Assembly (NCBI RefSeq): GCF_932274485.2 | Contig: NC_065882.2 | Span: 73,011,431 to 73,075,430 of the forward strand | Reading direction: 5' to 3' | DNA length: 64,000 nt | Source of the DNA: Patella vulgata | Lineage: Eukaryota > Mollusca > Gastropoda > Patellidae | Part shown: positions 21,497-32,560 of the stretch, piece after piece | How positions within the stretch are numbered: the first letter of the stretch is position 1 | Layout: each line of letters starts with the position of its first letter | Notes under the pieces: generated by a model | Seen by the model: only the letters and a program-made list of their open reading frames with translations | Database searches by the model: none | What the model was told of the DNA's origin: nothing | Translations under genes and position numbers: made by a program

Positions 21497-22516
21497 CATG
21501 ACTCGAAATGTTCGCCTATCTACTTGTCGACGACAGGCGATTTTTACATCTGACAGGTAGCAAGTAAAACTACCTGTCGTGGACTAAATCTTACTTACTG
21601 TTCAGTAAATTGACTCAAGACCACAACAGTCACGTCCACGTCGTGTACATTTAATTATTAGTTTCTAAATGCAAGGATTAAGCATCGAAATACCGCGAAA
21701 ATCCACCATTTGCACTCTTTACATTTCACTCTGTCGTAGGCTAGTTACTCACACAGTTTGGAAGTAGCCAATTTTATAACAATGAATTTCACACCATCTG
21801 CTTGACACTAGTTCATAGCATTATGAAGTATTATATCTAAATAAATCAAAATAAATATAGTGGTGGCTGGAATGGAAATGCACACGGCTGGTGTATTTAA
21901 TCATTTAAAAAGTTTAAAACAATTTCCATAAATAAAGGCTATGAATAATTTATAAGAAAATTTGACAAAATCAAATAATTTGGTTGGAAAAATATTTGAT
22001 ATATAAATATAATATTAGTGTAAATATAGACAGTATATATGAGAAAGGAATTCCAGGGGGCATTACTTGTCCTCCGCACGCGGTACATGTAAACATGGTG
22101 CCATGCACAGTCACAGGTGTGAAGTCGTGTTTTGATATTTAATTTATTACGGACATTTTAGAATCTTAATTCTACATCCCAACAGCGAAGTATTTAATTT
22201 AGCATGCAAGTTTGGTAACATGATACTTGGCGGAATTCATGTGGATACGAATTATAGACAGGGCCGTAACTAGCTCAGAGCAACAAGGGGGGCGGGAAGT
22301 GTTCTCAGGGGTGCTGTAAAATTGACAGACAATGCATATGGTTTTTATGGTCGACAATTTTTTCACAGGGGAGGTTACAGGCCTGATTATAGAATTGCAC
22401 GAATCTTCGAGTCGCTAAGTTAATTGGTCTTTGATAATTGAGAGTGACAGATTAGTTACTAAAGCACAGGTATGAAGAAAAGCTACCTGTCACTTTTTTT
22501 AAACATTTCAAGGCCT
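21497..22516. mobile_element. hAT-like element, 1020 bp, inside SINE A
   Basis: GGTCTTTA stands at 21489-21496 and again at 22517-22524 as an 8-bp target duplication. The left end CATGACTCGAAATGTT and the right end (reverse complement) AGGCCTTGAAATGTTT form imperfect inverted repeats. CTACCTGTC words occur near both ends. No transposase frame is present, so this is a non-autonomous, decayed hAT-type element. A smaller hAT MITE sits inside it. Confidence 0.75.
22259..22385. mobile_element. hAT MITE, 127 bp
   Basis: Ends CAGGGCCGTAAC and GTTACAGGCCTG are inverted at 10 of 12 positions. ATTATAGA is duplicated perfectly at 22251-22258 and 22386-22393. The short length and lack of coding content mark a deletion-derived hAT MITE. 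It is the youngest layer of the nest at 21.4-22.65 kb. Confidence 0.88.
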
Positions 22517-22650
22517 GGTCTTTAGCAATGTGAGGAAAGCATAGATCCTAGAGAAACCAAGGAATTATTTCATGTCAAATACCTCATTGAGATCAAAACC
22601 ACAATAACCGACTTTACAATCTAATGTGCACCACTCTGCTCTACCTCATG

Positions 22651-23103
22651 TATACAATTATTATTATCAACAACTGGGGAAATGGGTATATGGTATTAAA
22701 CCTACCAATTACATGCAAGGATCTAACATCACGCAGACATGTCATTGGAAGGCTTACAGTATGTGTGTTTTTGTTATATCACCAGGAAATAGCCTAGTTT
22801 GTCCAGTAATAGAACCAAGGAGATTTCAGACACCAGGTCATAGACAGATATAAACAATCCACACACACCTAGGGCTTCAATGATCTATAAATTTAACAGA
22901 TCACTGAAGCTTGATACATGTTTGGTCATATTAGATCAGTAATAACACATTTACATGGAAAACGCTTCAGGATAAAACATATAATCCTGTTAACCAGAGT
23001 CTGAAATCCATTTTCTTAAAGCCGGACTTATGTCACACTAACAACGAGAATTTCTAAACTGGTTTTAACTGGGCTATCTGCAACGGACCAATAATTCACT
23101 TTT
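22651..23103. other. No confident feature
   Basis: Holds a small hairpin around 22873-22910 ('gcttcaatgatct' against 'agatcactgaagc') and nothing else that I could support. Confidence 0.4.
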
Positions 23104-23470
23104 GAGAAGTGGTGTTCAGCCGTGGGATGAAACCAGAGGACCTGGAGTTTAAGATTGAAACCATGCCATAAATATTAAATTCAAATTCAAATGGCTTGAA
23201 ATTTAACGTATTACTTTTCTTCAGCAATCGAATATACGCCATGCAGTACTATGAGGAAAACGCTTCAACAACAGCAGTACTACAGCCTACTCTTTAGTTC
23301 AATTTGCAGTTGTCCGGGGATCGTCAAAAATGCTGCCGTCCAAATGACTAGACGCTTATCCTCGCCATATCCTCTGTCCTGCACCAGTGACAATGCGGAA
23401 AGCAGTCTGGAAATTCAAAAGGAACTTTACCGGCCACCATGCGGATCGAACCCGGGTCGTTCTGGTTAGT
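23104..23470 (-). repeat. SINE A scrap then diverged SINE B
   Basis: 23104-23172 has SINE A core words ('ggatgaaaccagaggacc', 'gattgaaaccatgcc'). 23188-23470 follows SINE B order to a head containing 'ggatcgaacccgggtcg', the minus-strand B box. The long frame over this region is a SINE artefact. Confidence 0.7.
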
Positions 23471-24114
23471 AAGATAATTGAGCTTTCCTTCATATTTCTG
23501 CCTGCCTTAAAGCCTTTAAATCTATCAAATTTATCTCAAAGGTAAAAAAAAACCTGAACGGTAATGTTATTTTGAAATCATAACCTGTTGTACTGAATGG
23601 TACCTGTTTTCTACTTTTAATATTTTACGAGTTTTCCACGTTTTTACATGCATCAAGGTTACCAAACACATGTGTAGAACATGATAGTGCACACATCAGT
23701 GAAAATTTGAAAGTTTGTAAAAGCCGAGAGGCATAAAGCTACACAGTTAAAGATGCCAGATTTAGATAAAGAGCTGGCCGTTCTTGCTATAACAGTTCAA
23801 AATTAGATCATGAAAAATGAATACATCGAACATTTAACACGGTTAAAGATGCCAGGTTTAGATAAAAAGCTATAACAGTTCAAAATTAGATCATGAAATT
23901 AATATCTCGGGTTTTCAAACTGCAAATGCAAATAAATTTGTGTTGAATTTCTATTACTTTTAATTGAATAAAGACTTTTAACATATAAAATTATAAAGCT
24001 AATAAATACTTCTAGAACAATAGAGTCAGATGATGTATAGAGGTGTGGAAAATCAGTGGTGTTATAAACACTTCCAGAACAATCATAATATCTGTGGTTG
24101 GTAATTTTCGGCCT
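23471..24114. repeat. Mostly blank, with small repeat D tail pieces
   Basis: 'agccgagaggc' then two near copies of 'agatgccagatttagataaagagct' with 'ctataacagttcaaaattagatca' (about 23750-23900), which match the D tail. The rest is unassigned. Confidence 0.4.
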
Positions 24115-24124
24115 AGATTCCATC

Positions 24125-24337
24125 AGAGAGAGAGAGAGAGATGGGGTTTAACGTCAATTCAACACAAACTAGGTCATTTCGGGACTAACATATTGTTTAA
24201 ATTTTTTCAATAATTCGCGTGCGCGTAGGGGTCTTTAGCGGTGGGAGGAAACAGGAGAACTCAGAAATAACCCACGAGGTTGGACAGGCTTGTCACATAC
24301 AACCGGGGATTCGAAAGCACGCCAGTTGACACAATGA
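24125..24337 (-). mobile_element. SINE A, 5'-truncated with target duplication
   Basis: Minus-strand copy from the GA tail to just past the B box, where 'gccagttgacacaatga' ends the homology. The tRNA A box is lost. AGATTCCATC is duplicated at 24115-24124 and 24338-24347. The copy ends about 95 bp left of the Tc1 element. Confidence 0.88.
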
Positions 24338-24431
24338 AGATTCCATCGGATTAAACTGAGGCCTTCCAAGAGATTTTAGAGCAAATCATAGGTGGTACTG
24401 GCTTGTGTTGACTATACATTTCATTGCATAA

Positions 24432-25922
24432 TATACTCAGCCAAATTAAAAACTTGACACTGATGAGTCAAGTCAAATAAATTTTAAAGTGTTTCTAACA
24501 ATAGTAAGTAGTAAGAAGCCTTTAATTTCATAAAATTGTAAAGTCACGTGGATCACGTGACTTTTGAGCATATAAAGATGAAAAACCTGAAAAACACGTG
24601 CAAACACAAACTCATGAGGTCAACCGACGCAAGTTTGCTTAAACTGAACACGCACACGCACAAATTTAAATTGTTATTTTCATCTTTGTTAGAAAATGCC
24701 GTGCCTTCAAATGTAGAACATCTACGTGCTATAGGTAGGCTCTATGCTGGTCAGTCTGTGGTCACTGTTGCAAGAGCCTTTAATTGTTCACGCCAGACAA
24801 TAATTAATCTTAGAATGAGAGTGCTTCAAACTGGAACTATTGCCGACCGCCCAAGGGCGGGAGCGCCACGTGTGACGTCACTCCAGGAAGATCAAGCAAT
24901 ACGATTACGTCATCTTAGAAACAGATTTGTCACTCCAACCTCCACCAGTAGAGAGATGTTTGGTGGAAGGGTAACTGCACAAACTGTTCGAAATCGCTTG
25001 CAGGGTGCTGGTCTTCGAGCTCGGAGGCCCTATAATGGACCAATATTGACACCTCTTCATCGCCGTAACCGACTTGTGTGGGCCACAAGACACATAAGAT
25101 TTACTCAAAGACAGTGGAATTCGGTTGTCTTTAGTGACGAATCTCGATTCACTTTGAGATTTGCCGATGGCAGGGCCCGAGTGTACCGCAGACGAGGTGA
25201 ACGTTACGCTCAAGCATGCGTCAGAGAAGTTGACCGATATGGTGGCGGCAGCGTCATGGTTTGGGGTTCTTTTTGTGCACATGGACGTTCTCCTCTTGTT
25301 GTTGTCCAAGGGAACTTAAATGCTGTCCAGTACAGGGATCAGATTTTGCAACCTGTTCTTCTTCCGTTTAAGCAGAGACATGGGCCTGGACTAAGGTTTC
25401 AACAAGACAATGCTCGACCCCATACAGCAATTGCTACCCAGAATTTTTTAAGAAATGCCAGTGTCCAAGTCCTGGATTGGCCGTCGCTTAGCCCGACCTT
25501 AATCCTATTGAACACATCTGGGATGAACTGGGTCGACATGTTCGTCAGCAAGTGAATCCCCCACTGACGTTGCAGGACCTTCAACATGCTTTTGCTGAGC
25601 AGTGGCGACGTCTTCCTCGGGTAGTATTTACTAATGTTCTGAGATCCATGTGTGGCAGTACGAGACGCTAGAGGAGGCCACAACCGTTACTAAACACTTT
25701 ATTCCGATTGTTCTCTTAAGTCTGTGAATTTCATTTTGGGGGGTACTGTGACATCACGAACGTTATCAATGTCAAGGACTTTTGGCGAGACGTATTCTTG
25801 CTTTTTGTTGATGTCAAGGTCGTCTGTGCACAACATAACACTAAAATAGTTGCCTTAAACCAAATATTAAAAATCTAGTCCCAAAAATCCTGAGTGTCAA
25901 GTTTTTAATTTGGCTGAGTATA
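24432..25922 (+). mobile_element. Tc1-family DNA transposon, 1491 bp
   Basis: Terminal inverted repeats of 30 bp (24432-24461 and 25893-25922) are perfectly matched, beginning TATACTCAGCC, and extend one further pair outward. TA stands at each end as expected for Tc1/mariner target sites. Perfect ends and a nearly open transposase indicate a recent insertion. There is about 1.2 kb of coding sequence, then a short 3' region before the right repeat. Confidence 0.95.
24548..25671 (+). pseudogene. Tc1-type transposase with one frameshift (DD34E)
   Basis: The open frame runs 24548-25555. Family-like sequence starts near residue 54 with a helix-turn-helix (VEHLRAIGRLYAGQSVVTVA and on to about residue 92) and a GRPR-like basic motif (ADRPRAGAPR, 99-108). 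The DDE domain follows, with Asp197 in VVFSDESRF and Asp287 in FQQDNARPH. After Ser-Pro 315-316 one base is missing (near 25495). From there the correct frame gives DLNPIEHIWDELG with the catalytic Glu, 34 residues after Asp287, and ends at TAG 25669-25671. Upstream, the ATG at 24696 is out of frame, apparently because of a 5-bp GTGCC duplication. It is probably inactive. Confidence 0.93.
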
Positions 25923-25933
25923 TCTTTGTAAAT

Positions 25934-26545
25934 AATTAAACATGTGAGAGGTAATTCTGCCTATTGCAGGTCTTTATTTAAACCTGAAATGTTAACTAAG
26001 TTTATTAATTAGACATTAATTAACTTATCCAGACAATAATCAACTCTTGATGCCATCGCTAGCCTGCGATATTTACTGGATTTGAATACATTTTGTGATG
26101 GATGATTTAACGTCAAAATGGATAATCAAGACTTTGTTTTTTATTGTACTGACTTTCGTAATGATGATCGAGGCTAGTCTAAAATTTAAAAGCTAATATC
26201 ATGGTTATGACTGGAGCAATTTTTCTGAAATTTTTAGCATATTCTATTCTATCAATTTTTTAACTGTTATAGCGAGAATTGCCAACTCTTTATCTAATCT
26301 ACCATAATGCCCTTTTAATGAAACGTAACAAATTTTTGACTAATATTCCTTACAAAGATTTAACTTTCACAACATTGTAGATGTCGTAAGGATTAACAAA
26401 ACTCAAAAAACAATCAGTGACTTAATAGTAGGCATCAAAATAATCTTCTCACGCAAATGTCTTGTTAGTTAGCAGATTTTAAGCTGATGTGACTTCACAA
26501 TAATGTAGTTTGCAAGGGATTAGCAATCTCTCAAACGACTTTACG
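25934..26545 (+). mobile_element. Repeat D followed by repeat E
   Basis: 25934-26320 is repeat D ('attctgcctattgcaggtc', 'ccatcgctagcctgcgatat', 'gcgagaattgccaactc'). 26325-26545 is repeat E in inverse orientation ('tacaaagatttaactttcac', 'tttgcaagggattagcaatc'). The same D-then-E arrangement appears at 34.4-35.07 kb, so D and E may be parts of one larger element. Confidence 0.65.
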
Positions 26546-26579
26546 AAACTTTAACAATGTGTACTAATCTGAATCCTAT

Positions 26580-27090
26580 GAAAAACCAACATAGAATCAT
26601 AAAAAGTTTTCTGGTTTAGAATCACTAATAGAAAATAAAGAAGCCATTCAAAGACAAGCCTGTAAAACTGAAAATATGTTAGCCAAGGTAAAAGCCATGG
26701 AAGTCACGCTATAAAAGTTGCGCAACATGGATATCAAATTTAACATATGTTAGCCAAAATAAAAGCCATGGAAATTATTAACAAAAAATTTCTCTAGTTT
26801 AGAAATCTTTGAAGAATCGAGTTGGAAGGAATCAGGTTAAAGGAATAAAGAGTTCTCCTTTTTAGAAACCTTGAAGGAATCAGATTTTTTACATTAAATT
26901 AAAATATGTTCGCCAAAAGCAAAGGAAATCATAAGAAAACATTCCCTAGTTTAGAAATGTTAAAAAATCAAAGTCATCTAGTTTAGAAACGTTGATATTA
27001 AATTTAAAATATGTTCTCCAAAGTAAAAGCAATGGAAATCATTAAAAAAGATTTCTCTAGCTTAGAAATGTTGAAGGAATCGGGCGGAAG
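26580..27090. repeat. Degenerate tandem array, about 110-bp units
   Basis: Words 'atatgttagccaaagtaaaagc', 'atggaaatcattaa' and 'ctagtttagaaatgttgaag' recur in order four or more times with length variation. No open frame survives across units. Confidence 0.75.
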
Positions 27091-27289
27091 AAAGTCTGCA
27101 GGGAAATAGAACAGGTGGTGTAAACATCATTACGATGTAGTGAAGCTGAAAACGGAACATTAATACGGGTAATTACAAGGTAGAATAATATCTGTATATA
27201 ACTGTAGATAATATACGATTAGGTTCAATGAAAGTTATCGTCTTAATATACCATCTTCACTGAATAACTTTATTCTACAGAGAATAACA

Positions 27290-27597
27290 GACACTCCTCC
27301 ACAAGGCTACAACTATTAATAGAAAACTGTATGATAGCACCATAGCAAAATACTGGGTAAATAATATAGTCCTAAGTATATTCACATATGAACTTCTCAA
27401 ACAAGAAGTGGTACCATGTGTTCTATAAAGAGTAATCACAAGACTACAACTATATATTAATAGAAATTTGTAGGATGGCACCATAGAAAAAGATTAAATA
27501 ATATAGTGCAGAGCAACAGTACATATATTTATTTGTGAATTCTTCAAACAAGTGGTATCAGGTGTTTTACAAAGAGTAAGCTCAAGGCAACAAGTAT
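27290..27597. repeat. Tandem repeat of family F, about 140-bp units
   Basis: 'acaaggctacaactattaatag' (27301), 'acaagactacaactatatatt' (27437) and 'caaggcaacaagtattaaag' (27582), each preceded by an 'aagtggtatcaggtgtt..aaagagtaa' word, mark about 2.3 units. Single F scraps are also at 47.4, 47.87, 49.5 and 61.53 kb. Confidence 0.7.
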
Positions 27598-27815
27598 TAA
27601 AGATACATGATTTGCCTACTACAGGTCTTTCTTTAGGCCTTATGTTATAATTAGACATTTATTAACATGACAAGACCATAATCAACTCTCGATGCCATTG
27701 GATACTCGAGAATTTAACTGGCATTTAAGTATTTTATTCACGTTTAATAAAAACACAATCAAGAATTTAAAAGCAACAACATTTTATCAATGATTCTTTT
27801 GTCGTTATCAAGACT
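27598..27815 (+). repeat. Repeat D and C fragments
   Basis: 27598-27715 matches the left part of D ('tttgcctactacaggtc', 'aatcaactctcgatgcc'). 27782-27806 ('tcaatgattcttttgtcg') matches repeat C. Confidence 0.6.
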
Positions 27816-27899
27816 AAATTTTAAATTCTGTTTACTGGTAGTTTTAAATTGCAGATTTTTGGCAACATAAATTTAAAGGACTAACTTACAAGTATAGTC

Positions 27900-28140
27900 C
27901 TTCATTTTTTATTGAAGAATCAAGATGAACCAATCTGATTCTGTCTAGAGCAACCCTATAATTTCCAGTAACCTTCACCAAGTTGCGGTCATCAATGGCT
28001 GATTCCGGTCACACACAAACTGTCGATAAGAAGATTGGAAAGGAGAGGAGGAAAAGACAAGGCAATGAAGAAAAAAACGATTAGACAAGGACACGAAGGT
28101 GGAGATAAGACTCAATATGTTTCCTGCATCATGAGGTAAA
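27900..28140. other. Possible coding patch, strand unclear
   Basis: Higher-GC, purine-rich on the plus strand. An ATG at about 28000 opens a 29-codon frame starting MADSGHTQTVDKKIGKERRK and stopping at TAG. A second plus-strand frame stays open to an ATGAG|GTAAAA donor. On the minus strand the same purines form a strong pyrimidine tract before CGACAG, followed by a short open exon-like run to TTG|GTGAAG. The evidence conflicts, so I call no gene. Confidence 0.2.
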
Positions 28141-28765
28141 ATCTCACTAATACTAAAGTCATAAACTTTGACAAGTTATTAATTAAAGGTCATGTATACC
28201 TGTTGACCTGGGTGTTCAATTAGAGCCAACCAGGTAATCGGAGTATGATGTTAATAGTATGAACATCTATCTCTTATCAATATATTAGTCTACGGTTCTG
28301 ACAAATACGAGAATGATAAGACATTTCAGTAATTAAAACATCTGTCACCATGTTAAGTATGGTATACTACTAATTAGCTGGATTATTTTTATAAGATTTG
28401 GTTTTAGCAAGATTGCTATAAATACATCTTAGACCAGGTGAACATTTCTGTTATTTAAGGTAATTAATTAACTGTTTATCATGGTATACCAGTCATTTGA
28501 TAATACTATATATATAATGTGTGTGAGAGAGAGAGAGAGAGTTCATTTCAGGTAAGTGTACATGTACATGTAAGTGATCCTAATCCTGGTCACAAACAAA
28601 CATAGGATCGTAACAGGCATGATGATGTAAAATAACATCACTTAAACTAGCCTTTCTCCAATTTCAAACAAGCATGAAAGTTAAAACAGAATATATTTAA
28701 CTAATATCTATAATATAAATATATATAGCTTCATTTCTCATTTACAGCAGATCACCTTCCTCTAA
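28141..28765. other. No feature recognised
   Basis: AT-rich, with a short (GA)n at 28523-28540 and TACATG repeats at 28557-28572. Confidence 0.4.
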
Positions 28766-28770
28766 ATCAG

Positions 28771-28899
28771 GAGCCTGTTTCACAAAATTTTAACCAAGAT
28801 AAAATCCAAATTTTAGTAATTTGATTGGATAATATTAGATTGAAGTATCTACTAAAATTTTGATTTTATCTTTAGTTAAGATTTCCAGAAACAGGGTCC
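28771..28899. mobile_element. Small foldback MITE, about 130 bp
   Basis: Left arm (28771-28818: CCTGTTTCACAAAATTTTAA then 'aagataaaatc', 'aaattttagta') and right arm (28853-28899) are inverted copies at about 80-85%, separated by a roughly 35-bp loop. No coding content. The family is unknown. Confidence 0.75.
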
Positions 28900-29334
28900 A
28901 AAGCATTAGGAAAAAAAACCCAAGATGTCTTACTTCACGATCAAAACGATTAATTCCAATTTCCAATCAATGCATATATAGCTGCTATAAATTCTGAAAT
29001 TTGTCGGTGAATAATTTGCAAGGGCTCTGACTTCCAAGAAAATGTCATTATACTTGAAGCGAAATCCTATAAATGGTTTTCATTGAGGCAAGTGAGTGAT
29101 ATTAATCAAAATCTAAATTGAAGGGGTGTTCTACCAGTACAAGTCATAACCATTCTCTCGTTGTTATTAACCCGAAGATAAAAGCCTCCCGATGTTCATA
29201 GAAACATCAATATAAGCACGAACATAAATTGTAAGAGGCTTCAGTCAATGAACTTACATCCATCCATACATGTAGATAATTCAAAAACATGGATCTGCTT
29301 CTAAACATTCTGATATTAATCACAGATCATCAAA
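28900..29334. other. No feature recognised
   Basis: Nothing supported beyond AT-rich spacer. Confidence 0.4.
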
Positions 29335-29752
29335 TGAAATGAAATGGGGTTAATGTCCTACTTTTCTGCAAAAACTGGTCTAACAAAGATGAGCTTATGC
29401 TACGCAGTGTGTTCTATGAAGGGCATTTTGTCCAGATAGCAGCATTTCCACTTACCCTTCAATGAGTTCTAATTGTAAAGGGTTCTCGTACAAGCATTCC
29501 ATTCAAACAATTACTAGGACTTCTGTCCTGCACAATTGATAATTCTTTTACAATGCATGTCAACATCTACACAGGATGTTTTTTCGACCCATCCAAACAA
29601 CTAAAATGTTGTTCCTTGCCAGGACCTCTGTCCTTCACCCTTGACAAGACGAAACCTATGCTGAAAAATCCTCAGGAAATTTCTCAGCCAAAACTAAGAC
29701 TGAACCCAGGATCAGTGGCATCCTCACTGAACCACTGTGGCCCCCCCCCCCA
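29335..29752 (-). mobile_element. SINE B, long diverged copy with head
   Basis: From the GAAATGAAATG tail through all SINE B sections to a head ending in a C-run at 29752. A roughly 100-bp inner block ('acaagcattcc..aatgcatgtc') repeats the 'ttacatgcatgccaatg' section, so the copy contains a partial internal duplication. The frame at 29553-29780 is a by-product. Confidence 0.75.
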
Positions 29753-29796
29753 TAGGCTACCTACCTACCCTACTCAGTGAGTATAGCACTCAGAAA

Positions 29797-30060
29797 TAGA
29801 GAAAGAAATAGGATTTAACATCCATTTGGCAGTTCGGGACTGACATCTGGTCGAATTTTATTTCATTAATTCGCTTGCGCTTAGAGGTTTTTAGCAGTGG
29901 GAGGAAACTGGGGGGACCCGGAAAAAACCCACAGAGTCAGACAGGCGACCCTACTTCTTGTCATGTACAAGTGAGGAATCAAAACCATGACACCTGACTC
30001 AATGACAGACCTCGTCATTTCATGTACATGCGCATAAATCCACTAGACCATCCAACTCCA
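29797..30060 (-). mobile_element. SINE A, diverged full-length
   Basis: All SINE A blocks from 'gaaataggatttaacatcc' to the head with 'gaccatccaactcc'. Directly next to the SINE B head, so the two SINEs are in tandem. Confidence 0.85.
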
Positions 30061-30783
30061 CTGAATACGGCACTCACTAACCAATATTATCATCAACGAA
30101 AAATCAATTACATACAAATGGGTCTCATTTTTACATAATCGGAGCAAAGAAAATTTCATAAATTTCGTTAATGATCTAACATACAACATCATGAAAAGTT
30201 TTTTTATTCAGCACCCCAAATTAACAAATATGAATTAATTGTATGCAAATTCAAAGATTGCCGCATCTTGCGATCATTATCATAATAATATAATTCATCA
30301 AAAACAAAACCCTTGATTGGCCAGATTTTCTATTTTCAGAACTATCGAACTAAACATATTTAATTCCTCAGTCAATGAATGACCTTACTTACAATCAAAC
30401 GTTTCTGGTGGACACCCACAATTGGTGAATACTAATTAATTTTATGTAAATGATTGTGATTTCTCTCTTTTCTCACACATGTCAATTTAGTGGTTAAAGT
30501 GTTGATTAAGAGAGATGAGGTTCCCAGTAGGATATTGGTCGGGATGTTAATAACATGATAACACTGTCTGATTATCTGATAAGATTCTACTCTTCAAGTG
30601 TCGGACATTAATTAACTGGTGTTCCCATATTACAAAGCATCTTTATTTACACAGATTCTTGACGTACAATCTCACACTTTTTACCCAAACTCATTTACAC
30701 CTGAAGACAAATCTATCTGGATCATCAACAAGATGTACCTAGAAGGTCATTATCAAAATTTTAATTTCATTCTTAAATACATG

Positions 30784-30785
<2 letters not shown>
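30061..30785. other. No feature recognised
   Basis: AT-rich spacer with no supported feature. Confidence 0.4.
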
Positions 30786-30833
<48 letters not shown>

Positions 30834-31272
30834 TTAACGGCCACTTGACACAAACTAGGTTATTTCGGGACTAACATATGGTTCAGTTTTGACCACAGAT
30901 TAAGTCATGAAAAAATTGATATTTTCCAAAATATGCAACATGAACAATCAATGTCTATTGAATATTTTGACCGGTCATTAGAACTGTTAATATCTGCAAA
31001 TATTTTGAGAGAGAGAAATGGGGTTTAACATCTACTCAACAAACTAGATCATTTCAGGGCTTACATATGGTATAATTTTATTTCAATAATTCGCTTGCGC
31101 GTTGAAGTCTTTAGCAGTGGGAGGAAACTGGAGGACCTGGAGAAAACTCATGAGGTTGGACAGGCGACCTTACTCCTTGTCACATATAACCAGGGAATTG
31201 AAACCACACCAGTTGACTCAATGACAGACCTTACGATACAACGTGCAGGCGCTAACCAAACGGCCATACAAC
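30786..31272 (-). mobile_element. Two SINE A copies, one truncated
   Basis: 30786-30888: a 45-bp GA tail and only the first 55 bp of SINE A, ending after 'tatggttcagttttg'. 31007-31272: a second, near-complete copy with a tRNA-like head. A 120-bp repeat E-like spacer lies between. Confidence 0.85.
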
Positions 31273-31424
31273 CCACCCATATACAAAGAACAATCACAAT
31301 TTTACAACTGATGTCTGTATGCGTCATTTGCATTGTCCACTTCTTAATCCACGCTAAACTCTACTCAAATTTACTATTTAACATTTAATCAAGAAATGCT
31401 GAACAGAATTGAACCATTTTCGGA

Positions 31425-31649
31425 GAGAGAGAGAGAAATGGAGTTTAACTCCACTTAACACAAACTAGGTCATTTCGGGACTAACACATGGTTCAATTTT
31501 AATTCAATAATTCACTTGCGCATAGGGGTGTTTAGCAGTGGGAAGAAACTGGAGGACCAGAGGAAACCCATGAGGTTGGACAGGCGACCCTCCTCCTTGT
31601 CACACACAACCAGGGAATCAAAACCACGCCAGTTTACTCAATGACAGAC
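31425..31649 (-). mobile_element. SINE A, 5'-truncated, clear target duplication
   Basis: Copy from the GA tail to 'gtttactcaatgacagac', lacking the A-box end. GAACCATTTTCGGA is duplicated at 31411-31424 and 31650-31663. The target was repeat E-like sequence. Confidence 0.92.
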
Positions 31650-31704
31650 GAACCATTTTCGGACTAATATACCTTTTAGACATTTAACTTTTATACTGTT
31701 ATAG

Positions 31705-31906
31705 TTTGTGTGCACTTTAGGTCATAAGGTCTGCTACTGAGTCAAGTGGCATGGTTTTGATCCCAAGCTTGTAGACAAGGAGTAGAGTCGGCTCTCCAAC
31801 CGGGCCCCTATGGTCTCTTCCCACTTGTAAAGACCATTACTTTCAAGCAAATTAATCTAATAGGATGGTAATGTATGTTAGTCCCAAAATGACCCCTCTC
31901 TCAACA
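31705..31906 (+). repeat. SINE A, sense, diverged
   Basis: Runs from a decayed head ('gtcataaggtctgctactg') through 'ggttttgatccc' (B box) and the core to 'tgttagtcccaaaatgacc'. It is one of five SINE A copies or fragments within 1.2 kb. Confidence 0.75.
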
Positions 31907-31926
31907 AAGCAAGGATGTTATGTTGA

Positions 31927-32214
31927 ATGAATTTAAATTTTAAGGCAACTTTAGATCACTCTTCACAAAGAAATAAAATTGTAGAAATTAACCTAAAACA
32001 CAAAAGTGTCTGGACTAATCCAACCCCTGTTGTCTCTTCAACAACTCATTATGAGTTTTTTAAAATAATTATTCAGATGTTTAATGACTGGGTTGACATA
32101 TTCTCAATATCGAACCAGACCAATTACCGAGGACATGAGTCTAAAGACCTTGATCTGTCCCTCGTTGAAAACAGAAATAACTTATCACTCAAATGTTTTA
32201 ATAAAACCTTTTAG
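31927..32214 (+). other. Open frame of 95 codons, doubtful
   Basis: Plus-strand frame with moderately protein-like text (for example VWTNPTPVVSSTTHYEFFK and DLDLSLVENRNNLSLK). No splice sites or start context support it, and its end overlaps the tandem duplication at 32204. I give it only as a candidate. Confidence 0.15.
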
Positions 32215-32560
32215 CAAGAGAGAAATTGATTGAGACATTAGCCCTGCATTAAACACTCTTGCTTTAGCTGAAGTCAAACTCTGATGAATTTTTTTATTAT
32301 TAAAATTCAGCCACACAACAAGCTATAGACGATTCACATATGTTTCAAATGTCAGAAATAAAATATGCACTATTTTAACGTAAATCCTTTTAGCAAGAGA
32401 GAAAAAATGAATGAGACATAAGCCCTGCATTGAACACCGGTACATGTAGCTGAAGTCAAACTCTGGTGAACTGTTTTTTTTATTCAGATTCAGACACCCA
32501 ACAAGCTAAACCATTCACATATATTTCAAATGTCAAAAATAAAAATATGTACTTATTTGA
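32204..32560. repeat. Two-copy tandem duplication, period 179 bp
   Basis: 'ttttagcaagagagaaa', 'tgagacattagccctgcatt', 'gctgaagtcaaactctg' and 'cattcacatat..ttcaaatgtcagaaataaa' recur 179 bp later. About 85-90% identical. Confidence 0.85.

Larger units (their letters stand above)
21394..22650 (-). mobile_element. SINE A split by a 1.0-kb DNA element
   Basis: The 3' half lies at 21394-21496 (from 'gagagaaaggtttaacgtc' to 'gggggtcttta') and the rest at about 22517-22650 ('ggtctttagcaatgtgagg' onward). Reading across the junction restores the normal SINE A order exactly at the GGTCTTTA word, so the intervening DNA is an insertion. Confidence 0.85.

Noticed and set aside
24453-24472. Hammerhead-like CTGATGAGTC in the Tc1 left end
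   Set aside because: There is no following GAAA core in the required position; the small inverted word is part of the transposon end.
24905-25683. Minus-strand frames of 134 and 94 codons in the Tc1 element
   Set aside because: Shadows of the plus-strand transposase.
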